Positions 56,268 through 64,000 of a stretch of DNA of 64,000 nt are shown here, piece by piece (position 1 is the first letter of the stretch; each line of letters opens with the position of its first letter). The notes under the pieces were generated by a model. It saw only the letters and a list, made by a program, of their open reading frames with translations. It did not search any database and had not been told where the DNA came from. A program made the position numbers and the translations under genes. The stretch is from Niallia taxi (GTDB lineage: Bacteria > Bacillota > Bacilli > Bacillales > Cytobacillaceae): contig NZ_CP102589.1 in assembly GCF_032818155.1 (NCBI RefSeq), forward strand, positions 3,272,001 to 3,336,000, given 5' to 3'.

Positions 56268-58331
56268 TTAGCCTTTTGCTTTCTCTACTATTCTCACTTC
56301 ATACTTATCTAGCTTTATGCTGCCATGAAGCTGTTCGCCTGTAATGACATCCTTCACCTCACTGCCAAGAACAAGTGGCTGTGTTTCTTCTGTAAAGTTC
56401 ATTATAAAGAGATAGTCTTTGCCTTCCTCTTGTCTCGCTTGAACAGATACTCCTAGCCCATGTGTTATAGCATAATCCGGCTTTAACGACAGCTCTTCGA
56501 TAAGCTTGCCGTAAAAGGCACGATGGAACTCATCGTCTAATCGGCCGCCGATATAATATGCTTTTCCACCCTCATAAGCATTGCTTGTTACCGCTGCTGT
56601 ATCTGCATAAAAATCTTCTTTGTAAACACCCTCCACATTAGCTGAGGCAATATTCAATACTGTTGCATAATCCTTCAGTACATAATCTTTACCGTCGTAA
56701 TGGACGATATTAGCATCTTTCGGATAAAGAGTATCTGTCTCAACTGGATTCAAACCGAACACATCTTGCAGGTCCTTATGCCAGCCTTTCATATATGTTA
56801 AATCATACTCATTCACGATTCCGCTTATATAGGTCATGACTAATGTACCGCCGTTTGCCACATATTCCTTTAAGCGTGCAATTGTCTCTTCACTTGCTAA
56901 ATAGAGCATCGGCACAACCAGCAAACGATATTTAGAGAAATCATTTTCTTTTGTAATCACATCAACTGGAACATCCTGCTCCCAGAATGTGCGATAATGC
57001 TGCTGCAATGTTTGCGGATATTGCTTCGTGTCTAACCCGTAGCCTTGCGCATCATTCAACGCCCAGTTATTTTCCCAATCATACAGGATGGCTGTATCAG
57101 CCTCGCGGTTGGTACCGACAATATCAGTCAGCTTTTCTAGTGTTGTACCGACTTTGGCAACTTCCTGGAACACCCGATTATCCGGACTGTTATCATGATC
57201 AACAACAGCGCCGTGGAATTTCTCTGATGAGCCGCGCGATTTGCGCCACTGGAAGTACAGAACGCTGTCAGAACCATGTGCAACCATTTGCATGGAAGAA
57301 AGCAAATGCATGCCAGGACGTTTTGCTTTATTGACTTTATGCCAGTTAACAGCACTTGGAGTTGACTCCATCAGCAAAAACGGCTGCTCCTTCAAGCTGC
57401 GGAATAAATCATTGATAAAGCCTACCTTCACCGCTAAATCTGCAGTTGTTTCCCAGTCATTATGCCACGCAGGATAGGCATCCCAGCTGATTACATCGAC
57501 GTGCCGTGCAAACTTGCTGTAATCAAGGCTTTGGAATGGAATTAAATCAAATGTATCTGCCATCAAGTTTGTCGTTATCGGAATGTCTGGTGAAATTTCC
57601 TTAATTGGAACAATTTCATTCTCAAAAAAGTCAATCGTCTGGTCTGTCACAAACCTGCGCCAATCCAAGTTTAAGCCGTGAACTGCATTCTCTCCTATTG
57701 AAGAAGGAGATTCAATTTGGGACCAGTCTGTGTAAGTATGGCTCCAAAACGGTCCCCACCAAGCATCATTGACAGCCTTTAGGTTATTGTCATACTTCTT
57801 CTTCAGCCAGTTGCGAAATGCTTCCTGACATGTATCACAATGACATTCTCCGCCATATTCATTGGAAATATGCCACATAAGCAGTGCTGGATGACTACCA
57901 TATCTTTTTGCAAGTAATCTGTTGATTTGCTGTGTTTTTTCTCTGTACACACTAGATGAGAAGCAATGGTTATGGCGTCCGCCATGAAGCTGCTTCCTTC
58001 TTTGGCCGTCAACACGCAGCACCTCAGGATATTTATGGGACATCCATGCAGGTCTTGCACCACTTGGCGTTGCCAATATCACCTTACCGCCAATGCCATG
58101 GATTCGTTCAATAACTTCATCGAGCCATTCAAACTTGTAAACGCCTTCCTCTGGCTCCAGCGCGCTCCATGCAAATATGCCGAGAGAGAATGTGTTTGTG
58201 TGCGCTAACTGCATTAACTTAATGTCTTCAGCCAAAATGTCTGGATGGTCCAGCCACTGATCGGGGTTATAATCGCCGCCATGCAGCATGAATTTAGCAT
58301 CTGTAACAAATGATTTCTCTTTGTTTGCCAT
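56268..58331 (-). CDS. ganA: Beta-galactosidase, GH42
   Basis: A 687-residue cytoplasmic enzyme that hydrolyses imported galacto-oligosaccharides. The N-terminal barrel carries acid/base E158 (WHISNEYGGECHCDTC) and nucleophile E322 (LLMESTPSAVNW). C123, C163, C165 and C168 form the zinc cluster of this family. A trimerisation domain (about 395-610) and a small C-terminal beta domain complete the GH42 plan. AAGGAG precedes the ATG. It lies between ganQ and ganB. Confidence 0.95.
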   Translation of the reverse strand: MANKEKSFVTDAKFMLHGGDYNPDQWLDHPDILAEDIKLMQLAHTNTFSLGIFAWSALEPEEGVYKFEWLDEVIERIHGIGGKVILATPSGARPAWMSHKYPEVLRVDGQRRKQLHGGRHNHCFSSSVYREKTQQINRLLAKRYGSHPALLMWHISNEYGGECHCDTCQEAFRNWLKKKYDNNLKAVNDAWWGPFWSHTYTDWSQIESPSSIGENAVHGLNLDWRRFVTDQTIDFFENEIVPIKEISPDIPITTNLMADTFDLIPFQSLDYSKFARHVDVISWDAYPAWHNDWETTADLAVKVGFINDLFRSLKEQPFLLMESTPSAVNWHKVNKAKRPGMHLLSSMQMVAHGSDSVLYFQWRKSRGSSEKFHGAVVDHDNSPDNRVFQEVAKVGTTLEKLTDIVGTNREADTAILYDWENNWALNDAQGYGLDTKQYPQTLQQHYRTFWEQDVPVDVITKENDFSKYRLLVVPMLYLASEETIARLKEYVANGGTLVMTYISGIVNEYDLTYMKGWHKDLQDVFGLNPVETDTLYPKDANIVHYDGKDYVLKDYATVLNIASANVEGVYKEDFYADTAAVTSNAYEGGKAYYIGGRLDDEFHRAFYGKLIEELSLKPDYAITHGLGVSVQARQEEGKDYLFIMNFTEETQPLVLGSEVKDVITGEQLHGSIKLDKYEVRIVEKAKG

Positions 58332-58362
58332 AAAAGTCTCCTTTTTGTTTCCTTATTTTTAA

Positions 58363-59214
58363 TTAACCTTTTGTTCCACCTGCAGTCAGACCTGATACAA
58401 AGTTCTTTTGCAGCAAAATGAAGATAATGGCAATCGGGATACTTATCAAAATCGCTCCGGCAGCAAATGTAGTATAGCTTGCACCCATTACCTCATTAAC
58501 AAGATTGTATAGACCAATCGGCAATGTGTAGGATTCTGGTGTCCGCAGAATTGTTGATGACAAAACGAAATCTCCTAACGGTCCGGTAAATCCATTCATT
58601 GCTACAACAGCAATCATCGGTCTTGATAACGGCATGAGAATCTGCCAAAAGATTCTTGTATTGCTTGCACCATCAATTTTGGCACTTTCATCAAGGTCCA
58701 TCGGTATGGAATCCATATACCCCTTCATTAAATACGTATTCATTGGGATTTGTCCGCCAATATACAACAGAATCAAGAGCCAATGGCTGTTCATAAGTCC
58801 AAGCAGCTGTGCCAAAACAAATAGTGCAATCAGTGCTGAGAACTGTGGAATCATTTGTAGCAGCAAAAATACAGTGAGTGCATTTTTTCTGCCTTTAAAA
58901 CGGAAACGGGAAAACGCATATGCTGTGAATGACACACTGATGACCGTTCCAATCATCGTAAATATGCTGATTTTCAGCGAGTTCATATACCAATTAGCAT
59001 ATTGTAAACTCTCTTTGCCTGCGAACAGTTCTTTATAATGATCCAACGTCGGATTGCTCGGAATAATTGACGTACTGATAAGGCTGTTGCCTGGATTAAA
59101 GCTTGCTCCGACTGTCCAAAGCAATGGATATATGATAATAATTGTCATAAAAGCCAAGATGCAATAGGAGATAAGGAGCCGTAGGAATTTTTTTTGCTTC
59201 ATATTTGTCTTCAT
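58363..59214 (-). CDS. ganQ: Galacto-oligosaccharide ABC transporter permease (MalG-like)
   Basis: A 283-residue CUT1 permease with six transmembrane helices. The EAA loop is PMDLDESAKIDGASNTRIFWQILMPLSRP (around 190), and the short C-terminus LTAGGTKG is typical of MalG-type subunits. Partner of GanP, encoded three bases upstream. GGAG is 8 nt before the ATG. Confidence 0.92.
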   Translation of the reverse strand: MKTNMKQKKFLRLLISYCILAFMTIIIIYPLLWTVGASFNPGNSLISTSIIPSNPTLDHYKELFAGKESLQYANWYMNSLKISIFTMIGTVISVSFTAYAFSRFRFKGRKNALTVFLLLQMIPQFSALIALFVLAQLLGLMNSHWLLILLYIGGQIPMNTYLMKGYMDSIPMDLDESAKIDGASNTRIFWQILMPLSRPMIAVVAMNGFTGPLGDFVLSSTILRTPESYTLPIGLYNLVNEVMGASYTTFAAGAILISIPIAIIFILLQKNFVSGLTAGGTKG

Positions 59215-59217
59215 CTC

Positions 59218-60474
59218 TTATGCTCCTTCTTTAAACGAATTTGTGCGTCTAAACTGCCATAATGCGATCGCAATAACAAATACAGACAGCAGTATGGTCA
59301 ATGCTGCAGCCAAGGAATATTGACTTGATTGCATTGTCAGCTTATAAATCCATGACACTAGAATATCCGTTCCTCCTGCTGTGGAACCTGGCACCGCAGG
59401 ACCTCCACCATTAAATAGATAGATAATGTTGAAGTTATTAAAGTTGAACGTAAACTGTGTAATGATAATTGGAGCCATCGCAATCAATATCATCGGCATG
59501 GTAATATGCTTAAATTTAGCGAAAATACTTGCACCATCAATGGTAGCTGCTTCATATAAATCGTCAGGAATAGACTGCAGCACCCCTGTTGTTACAAGGA
59601 ATATATAAGGAAAACCAAGCCAGCCTTGCATCAGAATCAATGCGAGCTTTGACCAGCCAGCATCTGTCATCCATGGAACAGGTCCGATTCCTAATGCTGC
59701 TAATATATCGTTGTTGATTGCACCAAAGCTGTCATTAAAAAGCCCGGCAAAAATTAGAATCGTTACAAATCCAGGCACTGCCCAAGGCAATACAAGGATT
59801 GTACGGAAAAACTTCTTAAAGCGAATTTCCTTTTGGTTAACAAGAACCGCTAGCCCAATGCCAATACTGACTTGTACAGTTGACGCTACAAGTGTCCACA
59901 CGACTGTCCATGCAAGAACATCAAAAAATGTAGAACGCCATATATCGACTGTAAAAATTTCAGCAAATGTTTTTAAACCAACCCAATCAGTTAAATGTGC
60001 TGGTGGGGAGTGGTATAAATCATAGTTCGTAAATGCTAAGGCAAAACTGAATAAAATGGGGAAAATGACGGCAAAAATTAAGATGAACAAGGAAGGACCA
60101 CTCACAAGATATGGATAACCTTGTGCAATCAAATTATGATACTGGTCTTTTAAGGAGCTTAATTCCATGTTTTCATCACGTAATTTTCCATTTTTGTAGG
60201 CATCCTTTAAATTGAAGTAATAAATTGCCAATCCAAAACTCGTTACGATGATGGCAATGATCCCTTCTGCCAAAAGGAAAATGGAATTATCACGAGGCAC
60301 CTCTGTTCCTAATGTGAATATTCCCCAAAAACCCATATTGAGCAAATCTCCAAACACTAAAAAGAACATAATGCCTATTAAAAGTAACAAAAGTCCCTTA
60401 ACCCATTGTTTGTTATAAAACTGTCCCACTCCGGGAATAATTGATAGAATAAGAGCTTTATTGCGATGTTGCAC
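59218..60474 (-). CDS. ganP: Galacto-oligosaccharide ABC transporter permease (MalF-like)
   Basis: A 418-residue CUT1 permease with eight predicted helices; the first two and the linker form the N-terminal extension of MalF-type subunits. The EAA loop is DDLYEAATIDGASIFAKFKHITMPMI. I prefer the GTG at 60474, six bases after AAGGGGTG, over the GTG three codons upstream that overlaps this ribosome site. Cotranscribed with ganS, ganQ, ganA and ganB. Confidence 0.9.
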   Translation of the reverse strand: MQHRNKALILSIIPGVGQFYNKQWVKGLLLLLIGIMFFLVFGDLLNMGFWGIFTLGTEVPRDNSIFLLAEGIIAIIVTSFGLAIYYFNLKDAYKNGKLRDENMELSSLKDQYHNLIAQGYPYLVSGPSLFILIFAVIFPILFSFALAFTNYDLYHSPPAHLTDWVGLKTFAEIFTVDIWRSTFFDVLAWTVVWTLVASTVQVSIGIGLAVLVNQKEIRFKKFFRTILVLPWAVPGFVTILIFAGLFNDSFGAINNDILAALGIGPVPWMTDAGWSKLALILMQGWLGFPYIFLVTTGVLQSIPDDLYEAATIDGASIFAKFKHITMPMILIAMAPIIITQFTFNFNNFNIIYLFNGGGPAVPGSTAGGTDILVSWIYKLTMQSSQYSLAAALTILLSVFVIAIALWQFRRTNSFKEGA

Positions 60475-60524
60475 TTTTTTCACCCCTTGAGTATCCGACT
60501 TTATGTAGTGAGCCGGAATTATGC

Positions 60525-60551
60525 AGTGCCAAACATGGAATGTTTGGCACT
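60525..60551 (-). other. Intercistronic hairpin after ganS
   Basis: AGTGCCAAACAT/ATGTTTGGCACT, a perfect 12-bp stem with a GGA loop and no U tract. It parallels the hairpin behind the other binding-protein gene (27594-27627) and likely keeps ganS mRNA abundant relative to the permeases. Confidence 0.7.
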
Positions 60552-60561
60552 AGCCTTTTGT

Positions 60562-61839
60562 TTAGTTGCCGCTATGCTTCGCTTCAATCTGTCCTTTAAC
60601 TGTCTCAACTGCCTGTTTTAGTGCATCTTTAGGCTCTGCCTTGCCTGTTGCGATCGTTTGCAGGGCAGCATCAACCGGTGTCCAAACTTCATTCATTTCT
60701 GGGATATTCGGTGTAAGCTCAGAAAATTGGGATTGCTCTGCAACTGCTTTAGCTACTTCACTTTCTTTCACAGCTGAATCATCTGCCAACGCCTGTACAG
60801 CTGGCACTTCTTGTGTTAGTTCAAATCTTGTTTTTGAATTTTCTTCATTCGTCAAATATACGGCAAGCTTTTCAGCGAGTTCTGCATTTTGTGAATAAGT
60901 ACTAACGTTATAGCTTTTCACTCCAATAAATGCACTCATGTTTTTACCATTTGAAAGCTCAGGCAATTTAACAACACCGTAGTTAATTCCAGCTTTTTTG
61001 AATGGCTCCACATTCCAAGGACCGGAAATAATCGCTGCTGCCTTCCCTTCTGTAAACAGGGATTCTAGTACGTTAATTCCTTGTTCGCCGATAATTCCTG
61101 CTGGGAATAATCCTTCTTTATAAAACTTTTGGATGTATTCCGCGCCTTCTAATGCACCTGCACTATTCAAACCAATATCTTCCGGATTATAGGCACCGCT
61201 TTCATCTTTACCGAAAATATAGCCGCCATATCCGCTCATTACACTTTGTGCATAATAAATCTGGTCAAATAAAGCAAGGAAGCCGTATTTATCTCCAGAT
61301 GTATTTTGCTTCGAATATTCATACCATTCATCTAATGTTTTTGGCAGTTCTTCCTCAGAAATCAAATCTTTATTATAATAAAGGACTGTTGTTTCAACTG
61401 CTTTTGGCAAGCCGTATACTTTCCCATCAACCAGCTGTGACTGTAGTGCTGCTTCTGTATAAATAGATTGAGTGCTATCGTCAACAGCAAGCTCTTTAAT
61501 CAATCCCTCTGTAACAGCTGTTCCAATTTGGTCACCTGCCATTGTTAAAACATCTGGTCCAGTTCCAGCTGGTCCATCTAACCGCAAATCCTCAATTTGT
61601 TTTGCATATGGTTTTTCGACAATTTTTACTGTAACATCATTTTCTTCCTCAAACTTTGCTACAATGTCTTTAATACCTGCTGATTTTTCAATATCTTCCC
61701 AGACTAATAGATCATAGTCTTTATTCGAGGAAGCTTTCTGGCCGCTTGAGCCTCCGCTTTCTTCAGGTCCGCAGGCTGCTAGTGATAAAGTTAAGGCAAT
61801 ACCGCCTATTAGGCTGAAATACTTTTGGAACTTTTTCAT
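60562..61839 (-). CDS. ganS: Galacto-oligosaccharide-binding lipoprotein (MalE-like)
   Basis: A 425-residue extracytoplasmic binding protein. The lipobox LSLAAC places the lipid-modified Cys at about residue 23, followed by a Gly/Ser-rich tether. The MalE-type fold shows DLLVWEDIEKSAGIKDIVAKFEEENDVTVKIVE, then DGPAGTGPDVLTMAGDQIG, and YNKDLISEEELPKTLDEW. First gene of ganSPQAB, and directly behind the operator/promoter. The substrate, beta-1,4-galacto-oligosaccharides, is inferred from the operon. Confidence 0.9.
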   Translation of the reverse strand: MKKFQKYFSLIGGIALTLSLAACGPEESGGSSGQKASSNKDYDLLVWEDIEKSAGIKDIVAKFEEENDVTVKIVEKPYAKQIEDLRLDGPAGTGPDVLTMAGDQIGTAVTEGLIKELAVDDSTQSIYTEAALQSQLVDGKVYGLPKAVETTVLYYNKDLISEEELPKTLDEWYEYSKQNTSGDKYGFLALFDQIYYAQSVMSGYGGYIFGKDESGAYNPEDIGLNSAGALEGAEYIQKFYKEGLFPAGIIGEQGINVLESLFTEGKAAAIISGPWNVEPFKKAGINYGVVKLPELSNGKNMSAFIGVKSYNVSTYSQNAELAEKLAVYLTNEENSKTRFELTQEVPAVQALADDSAVKESEVAKAVAEQSQFSELTPNIPEMNEVWTPVDAALQTIATGKAEPKDALKQAVETVKGQIEAKHSGN

Positions 61840-61885
61840 ATATGGGACATCCTTTCCAATAGTTATCCTATTTGTAAGTTTATTG

Positions 61886-61900
61886 GTGAAAGCGTTTCAC
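61886..61900. promoter_or_regulatory. GanR (LacI-type) operator
   Basis: GTGAAAGCGTTTCAC is a perfect palindrome of LacI type, just downstream of the -10 box and so covering the transcription start. It also resembles cre but misses its outer fixed bases. Confidence 0.75.
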
Positions 61901-61907
61901 TAAAATC

Positions 61908-61936
61908 AATATAGCACCGACAACAAAATATGTAAA
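61908..61936 (-). promoter_or_regulatory. Sigma-A promoter of the gan operon
   Basis: TTTACA (61936-61931), 17 bp, TATATT (61913-61908) on the minus strand, 70 bp before the ganS start. Confidence 0.75.
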
Positions 61937-61988
61937 CAATTAATTTACTTTATTAAGTAAATAATTTTACGAAACTATTTTTCTACAC

Positions 61989-62023
61989 AAAAAACCGACA
62001 CCTTTTTTAAGTGTCGGTTTTTT
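61989..62023 (-). terminator. Terminator of ganR
   Basis: AAAAAACCGACAC/GTGTCGGTTTTTT stem that separates ganR transcription from the gan operon promoter. Confidence 0.85.
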
Positions 62024-62024
62024 G

Positions 62025-63020
<996 letters not shown>

Positions 63021-63286
63021 TTACCTCCATGCAATTATCATTGACCATTTTTATGTGATGTAATGAAATAAATAATATCGTTTTTAGTACCAGTAAATTT
63101 TTTTACTTATTTTTTACTAAATTATATTAAATATTGATTCTTATGTAAACTCTTTTTTAAAAACACGCTAATTTTTAAATTTAAAAGGATTTTTATTGCG
63201 TCCCTAGAAAATTAGTAGTAATCTGAACATAGACTTAATTAAATTAATTAACAAAGTTAAAATACAGACTAAAACAGGAGGCTATT

Positions 63287-64000
63287 ATGAATACAAACTT
63301 TCCTTTACTTGAAACTTTTCAGTCAATTTTTCATACAGATAAGAAGCCGCGGACGTTTTTTGCACCAGGCAGAATTAACCTGATTGGTGAACATACTGAC
63401 TATAATGGCGGTCATGTCTTCCCTGCTTCTATTTCTTATGGAACATATGCCTTGGCAATAAAACGCAACGATTCTAAGTTTCGCTTTTATTCTGCGAACT
63501 TTTCTGAGAGCGGTATCATTGAATGTGATTTAGCTGCATTAGAATACAAAAGGTCCGATGATTGGGCGAATTATCCGAAAGGAATGATTCTTCATTTACA
63601 AAAGGCCGGCTATCCAATCGATTCAGGTGCAGATATCTTATTTTATGGGAATATTCCTAATGGCGCCGGACTATCCTCCTCCGCTTCTATCGAGCTTGTA
63701 ACAGGCGTCCTTCTTCAAGGGCTTTTTGACCTTTCGATTGAAAGGATACCGATGATTAAGCTTGGCCAAAAGGTTGAAAATGAATACATCGGTGTTAACA
63801 GCGGAATCATGGACCAGTTTGCAATCGGAATGGGTAAAAAGGATTCTGCTATTCTACTAAACTGCCAAACATTAGAATATAAATATGCACCAATTCAGTT
63901 AGCAAACCATGTAATTATGATTATCAATACAAATAAGCAGCGCACCCTTGCCGGTTCGAAATATAATGAACGCCGCTCGCAATGTGAAGCCGCATTGCGT
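63287..64000 (+). CDS. galK: Galactokinase, 5' part (cut by window end)
   Basis: The first 238 codons are open to the window edge. Translation gives the GHMP kinase plan: galactokinase signature APGRINLIGEHTDYNGGHV (near residue 27), the ATP loop IPNGAGLSSSASIE (near 125) and NSGIMDQFAIGMG with the catalytic aspartate. It phosphorylates galactose released by GanA. AGGAGG stands six bases before the ATG. The divergent arrangement with ganR, and probably galE/galT beyond the edge, completes the galactan pathway. Confidence 0.95.
   Translation, partial: MNTNFPLLETFQSIFHTDKKPRTFFAPGRINLIGEHTDYNGGHVFPASISYGTYALAIKRNDSKFRFYSANFSESGIIECDLAALEYKRSDDWANYPKGMILHLQKAGYPIDSGADILFYGNIPNGAGLSSSASIELVTGVLLQGLFDLSIERIPMIKLGQKVENEYIGVNSGIMDQFAIGMGKKDSAILLNCQTLEYKYAPIQLANHVIMIINTNKQRTLAGSKYNERRSQCEAALR

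Noticed and set aside
61886..61900. cre site for the gan operon
   Set aside because: GTGAAAGCGTTTCAC is a perfect LacI-type palindrome but misses fixed cre bases at its edge; GanR operator is the simpler reading, though CcpA binding is not excluded.

Overview
The window is a low-GC, gene-dense chromosomal segment of an endospore-former-type Firmicute. AGGAGG-like ribosome sites, frequent TTG/GTG starts, sigma-A, sigma-B and sigma-D type promoters, cre sites and close matches to Bacillus subtilis families (YflT, MurQ, YuzB/DUF1450, Frl, Gan, PutBCP, YesL) place it in the Bacillaceae; a Niallia/circulans-like Bacillus is my guess, not a proof. I see no prophage, insertion sequence, CRISPR array, rRNA or tRNA.

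Layout. 0-9 kb: murQ, a DUF616 glycosyltransferase-like gene, a chemoreceptor, ogt, a HAD phosphatase, a LysR regulator with a MetE-like methyltransferase, a secreted Excalibur protein, a sigma-B type YflT stress gene and a 58-residue membrane protein. 9-16 kb: a two-component system with an FtsX-type ABC exporter, then a PRPP synthetase paralogue with altered active-site loops. 15.5-22.6 kb: flavin reductase, sodA, a SufR-like Fe-S regulator, pirin, a DUF1450 protein, truA, a BCCT betaine transporter and an aldo/keto reductase. 22.8-29.4 kb: an arabino-oligosaccharide operon (binding protein, two permeases, two GH43 enzymes, YesL) behind a promoter overlapped by a cre site. 29.8-33.9 kb: an RND exporter and divergent TetR regulator. 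33.9-40 kb: proline catabolism (putB, putC, putP) with a degenerate NtrC-type regulator. 40-48.2 kb: an orphan amino-acid binding protein, two tandem structured repeats, a transporterless frlB-frlD-frlR operon, pduL, an M20 amidohydrolase and serA behind a ZTP riboswitch. 48.7-53.1 kb: a Nudix enzyme, a DHDPS-family aldolase, a threonine aldolase and an unusual EIIC-like membrane protein. 53.4-64 kb: the galactan operon ganSPQAB with ganR and the divergent start of galK.

How it works together. The two carbohydrate operons and galK form a pectin side-chain programme. The wall-anchored GH53 galactanase cuts galactan, GanSPQ imports the oligomers, GanA releases galactose and GalK sends it to the Leloir pathway; the second ABC system imports arabino-oligosaccharides for two cytoplasmic GH43 enzymes. 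Neither importer has its own ATPase, so a shared MsmX-type ATPase elsewhere is expected.

The observation I find most interesting is a small predicted regulon: the same 18-bp palindrome, TTATAC-N6-GTATAA, lies in front of sodA, of the SufR-like regulator and of the Cys-rich DUF1450 gene. Others are the PRPP synthetase paralogue and the put regulator, each lacking several catalytic residues, the tandem RNA-like repeats at 41.2-41.4 kb, and the EIIC-like protein with an N-terminal soluble domain.
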